The notes under the pieces: model-generated
Seen by the model: the letters and a program-made list of their open reading frames with translations, nothing else
What the model was told of the DNA's origin: nothing
Databases searched by the model: none
Translations under genes and position numbers: made by a program
Shown here: positions 12,190 through 24,209 of the stretch, piece by piece
Position numbering within the stretch: position 1 is the stretch's first letter
Layout: every line of letters begins with the position of its first letter
Source: Medicago truncatula
Taxonomy: Eukaryota; Streptophyta; Magnoliopsida; Fabales; Fabaceae
DNA: 64,000 nt
Direction of reading: 5' to 3'
Assembly (NCBI RefSeq): GCF_003473485.1
Contig: NC_053042.1
Span: forward strand, 1,624,501-1,688,500

Positions 12190-12699
12190 GCTGAAATCAA
12201 CATATAGACAATTTAAAGACAGCCGACCAAGTACTATTTCAAGTGGAGTTTTGATATTCGAACAAGTGAATTTAGACAAAAATTGCAAAGGCAGCGAAAT
12301 AGTCTTTGCAATCATTGAGACATATGATGTTTTAAACTTTAAAGCTTATTCTAGGAATCAAATCAACGAAATAGGTTTGATCGCTAGAAGAACACTCTCA
12401 TTAGGACCGAAAGGAAAAGTGAGAGGCTAAAGAGAAACCGGTCTTTAGAAATTAGGTTTAACATAAAGTTTTAGGTTTAAGGTTTTGGTTTGTGAAGGAT
12501 TTGTCGTTATGATGAACCAATAATCCCAAGACTCTTTTTATTATTATATTTTCTTTCAACCAATTGAAAACCCCAACTTTGCAACTTAATCTCTTCTAAT
12601 CATCAACTAAGGTTAATTGAATTGAACAACTCCTTGTCGAAACGATACTCTATTTTTACTACTTCGGTAGAACCGTACACTTGCGGTTTTATCCCATCA
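12190..12699 (+). mobile_element. Truncated gypsy LTR (3' part)
   Basis: The end reads ACTACTTCGGTAGAACCGTA, then CACTTGCGG and CCCATCA, the usual 3' end of Athila/Tat-like LTRs. Over about 500 bp it aligns with the LTR at 44112-45420: shared CGAACAAGTGAATTTAGACA-type, GACCGAAAGGA, and AACCAATAATCCCAA blocks. The 5' portion of the LTR is missing or too decayed. Orientation is opposite to the gag fragment at 11.3 kb, so the two are probably separate insertions. Confidence 0.7.
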
Positions 12700-15600
12700 G
12701 ATACTCGATCCATGTTCCATATTTATAGCACCACTAACCACAAGGAAGGATGGCCAAGGATGCACATTTCAAGAAAGGTTGTGCACATTGGGTTTTCTCA
12801 ACAATCTATGACTATGATGACAAGAAATCATATAGGGTTTTTAGTGTCTTTTTAGATTTATTTTAGAGTAAAAATAACAATTTTATTTGTATTTTAGTAG
12901 AGCTTTGTAAAAGATTTGTTCGAAAATTATGAAAGAGTAAAAGTGGAAGAATGGCCTTGAAACCATAAAAAATCACCCACACTAGACAACTTTGTTACTT
13001 GTACTATGCTTGCTCGAAGTTTTAGCATGTTAATTCTTGGGGTATAGTCGTTATAGACTTTTTTTGGTGAGAAGCAATGGGATACATAATGAAGAAAATA
13101 GAAGGGTCAGCTACTGCCTAACTCATGTGCTACTAGCCACGCACCGCGACATCGAAGGAATTTCATAAGTGTTTTGCTACCACTCACACCGTGGACCATA
13201 AGTTTTGTGTCATTATATGTAGAACTCGAAGTGGTTCTTCATTGTTTAAGTCATATCGGGGACAATAAGATTTTGTCGCAAGAGCTAGAAAAATTCAGAA
13301 GAGCCACAAGTCGATTAAAGTCACTTACTGAAGAGGTCGAGTGTAGATTGGAATAATATTTGGGTTATTGGATTTATCTGGAGGACCCAAATAGAACATT
13401 TTTATGTTTAGAAATTAAGGAAGAATATACCTATAAATACAAGAGGCAAGAAACACAAGAAATAATCGATCAGAAAAGAATAAAAGAAACTCACAAATCA
13501 GGGTTTTGGAGAAGTCTTAAGACGAGGCAACCACGACAAAGAGAGGAGAAATTAGAATCAAGGATCAACACCATCCATGTTATGTTATTTATTCTTCTTT
13601 CACTGTCTAGCTAATTTCTCTTTGATTAGGTTAAGTATAATATCTTATTTGTAGTTGTTCGATCATATAACTTTAAATTATCCTATAAGTTGAAACTTGA
13701 TGATTTTGCTATTTTATTTGGTTAATATTGTTCTTAATATTATTTATGCATTTACGAATTTCCATAAATTGCTATAGGCCACAATGATTACTTACCCTAA
13801 GTTTGATGGCTTGACTTATTTTAACCGTTCAGTTATTGATTACCTTTATACATAAACAAATGATAATTGGGTATTTAATTTAACGTTCTTAAACCTTCAA
13901 GGGTTATGGGCTCACATAAGATATCAAGGAGCAACAAGTGTTGAAGAGAGTTAGTTACCAATATATTGACCTAACTATATTGTTCAAGTGTCTTAAAATC
14001 GAATAATCATTTCAAACGGTGTTCATAGTTTGTAGCTACCAAACAATTGAGAGAAATGAATCGAAACAACCTAATGATTCTTCTTACCTTAATCTTATTC
14101 TTTTATTTCTTTTCTACAAACAAACATGTGTCTAGTGCAACACCCCTCCTCCCAATTTACACATCCTATATTAACAATCGATACTGGTGAGTAGAAATTT
14201 CACCATTCACGTGGAGACAAAATTTATAAATTTTACTACTTGTCGGCACACTAGTTCACTTGTTAGAATTTTGTCATCAGATCACACCACAAAGTGAAAA
14301 GCTGTTAGATGAACATGAGACGTCACACACTACCCGCATAAATAGTCAAGCAAGACTGAACGTTGTAGGCCATGTTGTTTCGCCAATATGGATAACTTTT
14401 TTCTATTAATACTCATCTTGTACAATGCATTACATACATAATCAATCAAACTCAACCAATTTACACATTTTTTTTTGCATATATGTCTTTATCTTTATTT
14501 TACATGCATCCCTTAGTTCAGTAGCTAAAAACCCAAAAATACCATTCTTAGCGCTATATCGAACTAGTTAAGGAACACATCGCTAAGGGACGTAGTTCCT
14601 TCCTTAGGGTAATCGCTTGAATAACGAAATCACAATTGAGAACTATAAGCAAATATCTTAGCTAAATCTCTAGTTTCAGAACAAGAAGACTTACATGAAT
14701 GCTATAAACACTCTTTTATTAGATGAAACTCATTTAAGTCTCATATTTGTGGTATTAAATGTTCTAGTGAATACTGATTAATAAGTAATGTTTCAGAAGC
14801 CTTGTCTTTCCCATGATATGCGGTGAGGGCTAAACCCAATATGCCATCCGGCCCTAATTATAAGCTCCTTTCGAAGAAAAAAAAATTGTCCATAAATATA
14901 AGCCCTTATACAAATTACGATGTGCATTTTTTCCCTAAACATAACATTAATTAATACTACCAACTTGTTTTGGAATGTGAAAAGTTAAATTCAATAACAT
15001 ACATGCAAACAAAAGACAACTTAGTAAAATTCCCACAAAAATAAGACACATTAACTATATTACAAACTTTTTTTAATACATATGAAATTAGTCAAAGAGG
15101 CTCATAATAACAGACAAAGAAAGTAGTATAGTGATCTTCTCGTGGTATAATTTTTCGGGAAAACTAGCATTTCCCTTAGCTTAATATGCTATTTAACTAT
15201 TTTCTCGGTTAGTTAATTATAAGTTGCACAAGTCAAATAATGTTGTACCATGCCCACAATTTAATCTATAAATTCCACCATATTTTATACTTAAGCACAT
15301 TAGAAGTATATCCATATATCAATATTTTTTTTTTTTTTTGACGATATCAATACAAATATTTAATAGTAGAACACCTAATTAGAAGTATATCCCTGTAATG
15401 TTTTCTCACTCGTGATACCTTTTATTCTTGTGTGGTCCTACATTGGTTACTAAATGACATACACGTACACAACTACTAGATAACCTTAGTTATCCATGAA
15501 ATTTATATATCACTTCTAAGTTCTAACTAATCACATCCTTAATAGTCATTATTTTTGTATCAAGTCACTTCAAAAATGATTGGGTACGTAAAGTGCTCCT

Positions 15601-15910
15601 CAATTTAAAAAGGACCACACAAGAGTCTCATAAATCCTATAATGTTACTAGAATTCTAGAAGCAACATAATTCTTCTTTTTGTAGCTTGAAATTCTGAGT
15701 TGCCCATATGGCATCACATGGGCATTGTAGGTTTCATGGTCCTCCACTCCAAAATATCCATAACCAGCCGCCTTGTCAAATCTGTCGTCAATACAATACA
15801 AGTCTCCCTCCAAAAGCTAGGATTTTAGTTTGCACAAAAAATATTCTACATTCTTTTCTTATAATAAATACTAATGGATAAATTTTTGGATAAGGAAATA
15901 ATAGATAATA
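12700..15910. other. Decayed retrotransposon-derived spacer
   Basis: At about 13360-13650, a run reading CTATAAATAC, then CATGTTATG...TTTCACTG and CTCTTTGATTAGG resembles another internal gypsy LTR portion. Elsewhere the sequence is AT-rich with no domain I can name. No host gene is supported. Confidence 0.45.
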
Positions 15911-16057
15911 CACCCTCAAAGTCATTATTATAAACGAAAATATACATTTTAAATTTATTCAATTAATGATGTATATGATCTTTATTATCGACCATATATA
16001 TCATTTAATGAATAAATTTAAAATATTAATTTTTACTTATAATAATGATCGAGAATG
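15911..16057. mobile_element. Palindromic Stowaway-like MITE
   Basis: A 147-bp near-palindrome: CACCCTCAAAGTCATTATTA on the left pairs with TAATAATGATCGAGAATG on the right, and TTAAATTTATTCA pairs internally with TGAATAAATTTAA. It is flanked by TA on both sides, the Tc1/mariner-type target. Confidence 0.7.
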
Positions 16058-16067
16058 TATGCTCTTA

Positions 16068-16416
16068 GGGTGTGTTTGTTTCAAGTTATAATTGTTGATT
16101 TCCGGGAATAAAATGATAGGAATGTATATGCCTATGTTTGTTACAAGTTTACTAAATTTTATTCCCGGATATAAAATGTTCCTGGGAATAGAAAAATTTT
16201 TCCAAGAAAAAGGGTGGGAATAAAGTTCCCATGAAGATGGGAATAAATTCATAAATAGTTTACCTATTATAATCCATATTTTTATGGTTCCTAAGAATAT
16301 TATAAAGTTAACCAAACATATTTTTCCTAAATTCCTTGGAATAAAATTCCCATCTTTATATTTCAAGGAATGTTATTCCTAAAAATAAATTTGGTAAACT
16401 TGAAACAAACACACCT
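16068..16416. mobile_element. ~350-bp TIR MITE with GTGTGTTTGTTTCAAG ends
   Basis: Left terminus GGGTGTGTTTGTTTCAAGTT and right terminus AACTTGAAACAAACACACC are near-perfect inverse complements. Internal subterminal repeats (ATTCCCGG, GGGAATAAA, GGAATAAAATTCCC) are typical of PIF/Harbinger-like MITEs. TTA lies at both edges, a plausible 3-bp target duplication. It starts 10 bp after the preceding MITE ends. Confidence 0.75.
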
Positions 16417-17109
16417 TTAAAAAAGCACATATTAATATTTTAAAATCGAAATTATGTTTTGGAAATTATGCTAATTTGTGGACCATAATAACTTAGTTAA
16501 ACTTCACTATCAATCCTTTTTTCTCACTATGTGTACGTACGTGTGTTTATATATATATATATATGTGGAGCCGTCCATGGACTTATGGTAAGGCTAGCGA
16601 CAACATATGACTTGGAAATGCACTCTTAGTTTGAGGTCATTTTGCAGGGTACTAATTAGGCTAAATATCTTAAGAGGTCTTTTAAGTTTAACGTTTATAT
16701 CTTTAGGAGTCTTTAAGTTTTAAATTGGTCCTTTAAGTTATATAAAGTTTGCAACGTTACCCTTTTTCATCCAAATATGTTAAATGAGGCTTATGTGAAT
16801 GTTAAATGATGATGTGACAAGGCCAAATGATTAAAAAAAAATATTTATCTGGTTTTTTTTTTAGGAAATTTATCTAAGTTTTTATTATCTTCATCTTCTT
16901 CCTCTTCAACTGTCACTACTTAAAATTATCATAAATTATCCTCTAAAAAGGGAATTTATCACAAATTCTAACGATGATACTCTTCAAAAAGTAAAAACTC
17001 ACAAACTCTAATTTTTACGGGTAAAACAATTATAAGATTGATGTTAGTTCAATATATATATTGTTTTAATTGAATGGATACCAATTAAATTAATATCTCA
17101 ATTTAAATA

Positions 17110-17235
17110 CCCCATCCGATCCTATTTATAAGAGAAATATGGTCAACAAAAATTGATGTATATGTTAAAAATTCAGTCCAAATACATCAATTTTTATTGA
17201 TTCAACTTTTTCTTATAAAATAGGATCTGATGAAG
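17110..17235. mobile_element. Stowaway-like MITE (126 bp)
   Basis: CCCCATCCGATCCTATTTAT on the left pairs with ATAAAATAGGATCTGATGAAG on the right. TA dinucleotides flank both sides (17108-17109 and 17236-17237). Confidence 0.7.
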
Positions 17236-17954
17236 TATTTTCTAAATATTAATTCATTGCTGACCATTTATGGGAGGCCCTATATCATAATTTGTGATAT
17301 ATTGGTTCTAAACTAGAAAGTGATGAAGAAGAATAGTAAAAAGCAAAATTTGTGTGTGCCTTTAGGCATCCATGGGTGAGTGCACGTAGCTGTATGCCCC
17401 TCTTTATGCAAACAACAAAGTCATTTTGATAAAGACATGTAAGAGACGCCCATGGAACTATTAGTTTTTTTATTTTATTTTAGGGAAAAGCCTATGTTTT
17501 TTATTTTATTTTGAGACACACCTATATAGAGATTATAGCAATCACAAGACACACCTATATCAATATATGCTCATGTAGTCACGTGCGTAGCATCCACCAT
17601 AAGATGATGGTGGTCCTAATTGCCTCAATATAGCATGTGAAAGTTTCCATAATGAGCAATTTCTTTTCCCGGGGAAGGATCAAATTGAAAGAGAATTTGA
17701 GATAACAATTGCATGATAAAAAAGAGAAAGTATATTCCCCATCTTCTAAATTAGTCTATCAGATTATTATTATAAACAAATATTTATTTTTTAGATTCAT
17801 TAAATGATTAATGTATCTGATATATATTATAGACTAAATACATTAGTTATTTAAAAAATCTAAAAAGTGAAGTGTTGTTTGTTATTGTATCTGATATATA
17901 TATTTTTTAGACAACTTTTCCCCCTCATTTTATGCTATGTATTTTATGATGTCA

Positions 17955-18380
17955 ATGGAAATTTTATTTTTTTTGAAGAAATCAAAATGGAATATATTAA
18001 ACCACAAAGTTATCCCACAAGCATAAGGTGTGCCAGCGAAATAGACAATAATTACATCAATGTTCTACAAACAATAAGATAGACAACAAGACCGCTAACC
18101 ATTACCCAAACAATGAAAAGGGTTCTTGCTCCAATCATGAAATTTATAACAAAAAGAAACAGAATTAACTTTAAACCACGAGAAGGAAAGAAGCTTCTAA
18201 CAACTGATGCAAGGTGCTTTCCTTCCAAATTACCCAAATGATTGTAAACCAAAATAAATGCATAAAAGAGCATCTAGATATAGCAAAACCTAACTGAAGA
18301 TAATAGTCTGAAATTGTTGAAAGGAGTACCAAAGAAACAACTAACCAATGACGGACAAGAATATCAATTACAAACAATAG
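17955..18380 (-). mobile_element. LINE 3'-terminal fragment (non-LTR retrotransposon)
   Basis: Minus-strand frames read FTIIWVIWKE and then FHDWSKNPFHCLGNG, the tail downstream of the zf-RVT region in plant L1-type ORF2. They are followed by a 3' UTR with GGGATAACTTTGTGG and ending in an A-rich tail (T-run at about 17958-17971 on plus). The element is 5'-truncated and broken by frameshifts. Confidence 0.6.
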
Positions 18381-18426
18381 TCAATTGATATAATCTGTCA
18401 AAAAAAAAAAAAGTCAATTGATATAA
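18379..18426. mobile_element. Minimal poly(A) retro-insertion between 15-bp direct repeats
   Basis: AGTCAATTGATATAA occurs at 18379-18393 and again at 18412-18426. Between them is only TCTGTC followed by about 12 A. This has the form of an extremely 5'-truncated retroposon with a perfect target-site duplication. Confidence 0.7.
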
Positions 18427-18954
18427 ATATTGGTTCATCCTGCCGGGTAAGAATATCGAAACAATTTTTTGAAGGGTAAATGCTATTTAATTACAAAAAG
18501 CAATGTGTTTTTTTTTTTAGTTATTTTGTGTTAAACTGATGTCAAATTATTTCTCATTCTATTTTAGTTAATGTTACAGAAGAGGAATAGGTTATATATA
18601 CATATAAAACCATATCTCTAATAAACAAAAAACGAGTAATTAATAATTACTAACTATATCTCCTAAAATATCTCCTACAGTCTTGTAAAGGACAGTTCTC
18701 ACCAACATTTTGGTCTTTAAATGTGTTTTAGTTGATTAGTTTAGTTATTAAATGTGTTTCTATTTATCAATTTGATCATAATATTACAAATGAAAGAAAC
18801 ACATGAGGTTTATTTGATATTTTGATATATTTAATGTGCGAAGCTGGCAAAAAATTTATGTAGGGACCAACTATAAAGAGGAATTTTTTTATTAAAACAA
18901 ACATATTAAATTTAAGGATAAAATATATATTTAGTCCCATAAATTATAATTTTT

Positions 18955-19093
18955 TAGGTTTAGTCCTTTTTTTTTTTTGAAGAAGCTAAGTTAGTCCATC
19001 CAAATTGACACCAGAGAGAATCGAACCTGAAACTTTAAGGAGGAGCACACTCCCAAATCTCAGGCCAATCCAAGTGGGTTAGGTTTAGTCCTT
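18955..19093 (-). mobile_element. tRNA-derived SINE with 14-bp target duplication
   Basis: TAGGTTTAGTCCTT flanks the element at 18955-18968 and 19080-19093. Read on minus, the ~111-bp insert begins AACCCACTTGGATTGGCCTG (box A-like), has GGTTCGATTC (box B), and ends in an A-tail. It is a pol III-type SINE, a different family from those at 22-24 kb. It sits inside an older TTTAGTCC-rich repeat. Confidence 0.8.
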
Positions 19094-19773
19094 AAAAAAA
19101 TTATTCAATTTTTGTCTCAGTTTTTTAAAATTTTACAAAAAAAAAAGTATTTTTAGTCTTGAATTTAATCTCTAACAAAAAATTAAGGACTAAAATTAAC
19201 AAATCTTATGAACTTAACATAAAAATCGCTATTTAGAAATGTTGGGTAAAATACGTTTCAGGAACCCAATTTCATCAATAATTGTTTATTTAATAATAGA
19301 TTAATGATGATTTCTTTTCAAATGTAAATAAATAGGTTATTTGCAAGAAACTCATTGTCCATTTAATTTGTCTATGACTATTGTCTTGATAATTTTTATT
19401 GTTGAAAAGGGTTTCTCTATTGTTGTTATTGAGACCGAAAGCATCAAACCAATGCAAATAAATCTATCAATCTTGTAGTAATTTTTTTACTTTATTATTT
19501 ATGCTAATTTTTGCAACTAAACTTATTTGGGGTAGCCAAATATAAATACATACCAACCACTTCAAGAATAATATTTTTTTTTGGTAGCCAAGGCCACCCC
19601 TCCCATATGAAGGGCTACGCCCTGGATCATCATCATATATATAAAGGTCTTGTTGACGGATTTCCGGAGCACGCTATAAGCATTCTAAATTACAAAATTA
19701 TTCTTTAAAAATGTTAAATAGTTCAATTTCAAATGCATTAAATACATAAAATTTATAAAAAATTAAGACCCTT

Positions 19774-20117
19774 AGGTGTGTTTGGTCTGCAAAACAGTAA
19801 GTACTGGACAAAACAGTACAAGAAAGAACAACACAACACAACACAAGGCAGAACAACACAAGACAAATTTTTTATGGCAATGAGTAATTTTTTGTTTTGT
19901 ACGATTTTTGGTGGACAAAATGCTATTTTGGTATTTTAGACAACTTGTATGTGGGACAAAAAGTTGTGTTGTGGTTTGGTGAGGGACAAAAATGAGTTTT
20001 TGTTCTATCCCTTGCCTCCAGTTTGTCCTGTACCTGAAACCGTTTTACAAATCAAACACTGAACAACTAAAGTTGTTCTGTCATGTTCTTCATTTTTAGC
20101 AAATCAAACGCACTCAG
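19774..20117. mobile_element. ~345-bp MITE with GTGTTTGRT-type ends
   Basis: Left end AGGTGTGTTTGGTCTGCAAAA and right end TTTTAGCAAATCAAACGCACT are imperfect inverse complements. Between them are repeated ACAAAACAGTAC and GGACAAAAA motifs in opposite orientations. This is typical of PIF/Harbinger- or hAT-like MITEs; no clear target duplication is seen. Confidence 0.55.
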
Positions 20118-21539
20118 ACTAAAGAGTACTCAAGGAGCACTCATTAACATTTTCCTATATATAATAATAACTACATCTAACACGTTTAGAGCGCAAAATG
20201 ACAACTTAGCCCTTTTTAAAACAATCTTTAGCATCGATGCAATTCTCTACATTTATAACTATTTTTCCAAGTACATCGCTTAATTCTACCAACTCATTAA
20301 AAAAAGGAAAAAGCTATTTAAAGCGAAAACTTTCTTCACGATTGTATAGCGACATGTATTGTAGTCTTTTCTAATTTGTATTAACCCACTCATTTATTGT
20401 TACAACCACTGATGTATTGTGCCATATAAACATCCAACGGTGAAAGTGCATTCCCTAGAATTTCGTGAAATTGCTTTCGTTGCGTATAGCAAAGCTCTTG
20501 AAAAAAGAATAAACACAAATACTCCAATTTGATACTTGATAATAAAACTCACAACACAAAACAACCCCAACAAGAACCTATTTTAGAAATCTTAAAAATT
20601 TGTTGTTGGAAAGTTGGCCCTAGTTTCTTAGTAAAAGAAACTCTAATTTTTTTAAGTTCTTTTTCTCCTTTGCTAATATGGGATAGGATGAGTTGTTTTA
20701 AGTTATTTTTTGGACATACAATCATTCATTTACATATTTTCTTCTTTCTTTCGATCTAAATAAGTGGTTTCTATATATATCAAGTTTATCTTTCGTGTCT
20801 TTTCATGATTTCGTCGTCTTCTGCGACGTTGTTTGATTTTGCATCTTGTTGCGGCGTTCGTTTGATTTCTATTGAAAGATCGACTTAGTCAATTACAATT
20901 TCAATCAATGATTTAGGCATCAATGTTGCATATCCGGAAGCACGTGTATTCCAGTCACTTAAATTTATCATATTATTCATAGACATTTTACATGTTGTAT
21001 TCTATTCGCTTGGATTTTGTAAATTTGTTCGCATATTGACCATTTACGTTTTTAGTGATATTGAATATGTAGTTATATACAATATATTTTTTTAATTTGA
21101 ATGAATAAATATCATTTTGTTTTGCAAAACAAATAAAAAAAGTCATTCCCATAATTCTTTTTGGCTATATTTCTCTAAATAGAGTCATCCTCCCATCTCT
21201 CAAAAGAAATGGAGAAAAAATTATACCATTATAAATAAGGACAGGAAGAGAGAGTACTTATGTTAAAGGTGAATTAGGATTCTCTCAATTTACTTTCTCC
21301 ATCTTGACTCATATGATATAAAGTAGTGCCGACAATTCATTGAAAAAGAGTGCTGATAACACTAATTTTTCAACACTCGTTAATATTCATTCTCTTATTA
21401 AATTAAATTCACGTGACTTTACTACTTTGTGTGAGACTTATTTCTACCGAGCGGGTCATTCACAAATTTAACTCAATAAAAAGTAAGCGTTAAAGAAAAT
21501 ATTGAAAAGAGATGTTGATAACACCCCTCTTACAATATA
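20118..21539. other. AT-rich spacer, no gene recognised
   Basis: Several short open frames lack domain signals. Nothing structural stands out. Confidence 0.5.
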
Positions 21540-21686
21540 CACCTTCCGGTCACTATTATAAGCAAAAAAATCATATTTTAGGTTCAGTCATTAAATGTTG
21601 TATGTAACCTAAATATAGACCACATACAACATTTAATGAATGAACCTAAAAAATGAATTTTTGCTTATAATAGTGACTGGAGGGTG
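21540..21686. mobile_element. Stowaway-like MITE (147 bp)
   Basis: CACCTTCCGGTCACTATTAT on the left pairs with ATAATAGTGACTGGAGGGTG on the right. Most of the interior also pairs (TTTAGGTTCA / TGAACCTAAA). TA flanks both ends. Confidence 0.8.
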
Positions 21687-22373
21687 TAGTTTTTAATGAC
21701 AGCAAATTCTACGCCACTTAATTTTTTTTAGATAAGTGATATTTGTACAATTATTTTTTAACAACTTTCTCTCTCATACTCACATTGTGTTTTTACTTTA
21801 TCATTCTATTACTTTAGTTTTCATGTGATACATACTTTTCTTTGTATATATTTAGTTGTCCCATAAACTGTATTTTTCAAATACCATACTTCATTTTCTT
21901 ATGTCCGAATAGGACAGCCATGAGCAAATCCAACTCAGTTAAGATTTGATTTCCAATTTCTTTTATAGCGAAAGAAACTAACATTAATTCTATTTGAAGG
22001 AAGAAAAAAACTTTTTTTAAAAAAAGAAGGAAAAAAAAAAACTTGGTGTGGGGGATAATCACTGAATTGCTTGAGGCACACATGTTTCATATATATTTTT
22101 ATTAACCCTTTAGTTAATAGGAGAGAAGACTCTAGTAAGTTAAAATTCGTCTAAGTAAGTAAAGTTTGTTAAAAATTTATTTTATCTAGGAAATAAGCTT
22201 AGATTCTCTCAAATCATTTGTTTTTTAAGTTGAACTCATTAACCATTTAAACTCATTACTTGATTGATAATCACTCATTTAACATCAAGCTAAAAAAACT
22301 CACTGGTTGTATTAAAATAAATAAAATTTATTGAAATATAATTATATAAAATAAAATATGAAGGTGTTAGATT

Positions 22374-22505
22374 AGAGGAATTGAATGTTAGTCCTCGTGA
22401 GCGCTTAACTCAGTTGATATAGACAATATATAAAATATGTAAGGTCCGGAGTTCAAACCCCAGTTACTATAAAAAAAAAAAAAAAAAAAAGAGGAATTGG
22501 ATGTT
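22374..22505 (+). mobile_element. tRNA-derived SINE with ~16-bp target duplication
   Basis: AGAGGAATTGAATGTT (22374-22389) recurs with one mismatch at 22490-22505. The insert has a box A-like TTAACTCAGTTGATA, a box B GAGTTCAAACCCC and a 20-nt A tail. Box placement resembles a tRNA, but the cloverleaf is not intact, so this is a SINE rather than a tRNA gene. Confidence 0.82.
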
Positions 22506-22892
22506 TGTTAGGTTTAACATTAAAAAGTTATAAAATGGATGACATTTAGATACAAGACTCGCTTTAATGCCAAAATGGGACCGCTTTATTGTGGATTTTT
22601 TTTAGAGGATGAGTGTTATAAACTAGTAGTTAGGACTGTACTATATACACATTTGGCTTCTGGAAATTCCAATGGAATCTCTCTTCAATCAATATACCCT
22701 CCAGCTGGATGATGCATGTAAATCCTTGATTGAATTTGAAGTCATTAAATTACGTATAATTCTAGTGATATTTTGTTTTTTTTTTGGTCAGGAATTCTAG
22801 TGATATTTTACTAGTAGAAATATGGATAGAGATTATAATATACTCTAAATATAATTTAACTATATAATTAAGATTGTCTTAAAAAATGATAA

Positions 22893-23022
22893 GATTGTCA
22901 ACTAACCTAGTGGTTAGAGCTCACACATTTTAAATGTGGAGAATTGTGGTGTCAAGGGTTCGAACCCCGACCCCTACATATAATATGCAATATCCCTACA
23001 ACTGAGTTAATTTCACGGAAAT
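22893..23022 (-). mobile_element. tRNA-derived SINE, same family, reverse orientation
   Basis: On minus it begins CCGTGAAATTAACTCAGTTG, matching the start of the elements at 22.39 and 24.12 kb, with a box B GGGTTCGAACCC at about 22948-22959. The minus 3' part (GTGAGCTCTAACCACTAGG) extends beyond the tRNA-like region. Confidence 0.6.
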
Positions 23023-24106
23023 AGATTGAGTGAAAACTTATCAGTAACATAATTGTAAATGAAAACGATAAAGATAAATATCTTATTAGTGAATTATATT
23101 ATGTGTAGTTCATTTGATTTAGCTGAGGGATATTTATAAAATAAAAAATAAAAAAAATAAGCTAAGGGATACAATGATTTAAAGAGTAAATGTCAAAGTT
23201 TGAATCTTAATAAAGGAGAAAATACTAATACAACAGTTAATATTAACAATCGTCATTAAAAAATGTCGTTTATATTATATAAAGTAATTAAACATGTTAG
23301 AATAATTTAAAGGATATATAAATATGCTTATTTATCCTAAATTTTTTCTATAATTCTCCTTAGTCCCCATTTGAAAAGTGACATGTTATCATCTTAAAAC
23401 TTTAAGAATGTTATTTGTATGCTCTTTGAAATTTGAATTTGGTCCCCATTTGTTGATGTTTCCTACAAGGAATTGACATATTTCTAAAGTTGGAGATGAA
23501 AAACATATATATATCCTTCATTTCACCTAACAATTTTTTTTACTCTATTTAGAAAGTTTACATGTATGTTTCAATTATGTAAATAAAATTTCTCATTAAT
23601 TGTTTAAAGCAAGATATATCATAAATAAATTAAATTAATAGAAAAATTAGTTTGCATAATTTTGATTATATAAGTTAATATAAAAAATCAAACAAATTTA
23701 AACTTATACTAGAATTGGCACTAGCATTTGGGATAGACTATGACATGGACTCTCCCTCAAGTTATATTTGAGATGGATTAAAGTCATTGTCGTATGGTTT
23801 GTGAATTGACTTCTTATACTCTTTCCTCCATGAATTCATATCCTTGTTTCAGCAGTCTGCTAGGAAATTTTGGTTATTCATGTCTATCGTGAGACAAATT
23901 GGTTTGATAATTTTAGGGACTTTTATTAGAAGAAAAAAAAAGTAAAAAATTTAGGGACTTTTCGATGCCTATTTTGATTAATTAATATTACTTCCTTTTT
24001 CCATAAAACAAAAGCTTTTATTTTTAGATTTTCCTCTTAAAAAAAGAAGTTTGTTTTATATTTATTGCTCAATTAAAGCGATATATAGATATATGAAATT
24101 AATCTT
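23023..24106. other. AT-rich spacer, no gene recognised
   Basis: Low-complexity AT-rich DNA. No open frame of interest and no delimitable repeat. Confidence 0.5.
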
Positions 24107-24209
24107 AAAAAAAAAATCTTCGTGAGCTTAGCTTAGTTAGTATGGACAATGCATAAAATATGCAAGGTCCGGGGTTCAAACCAACCCCGGCCACCACCAA
24201 AAAAATCTT
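24107..24209 (+). mobile_element. tRNA-derived SINE, same family
   Basis: CGTGAGCTTAGCTTAGTTAG (box A region) and GGGGTTCAAACC (box B) are followed by CCCCGGCCACCACC and an A-rich tail. AAAAAAATCTT at both ends is a possible target duplication. A 4-bp CAAC insertion interrupts the box B arm compared with its relatives. Confidence 0.7.

Noticed and set aside
22390-22489. tRNA gene
   Set aside because: Box A and B are present, but the acceptor and anticodon arms do not pair, and it has a poly(A) tail and target duplication, which identify a SINE. The same applies at 22.9 and 24.1 kb.
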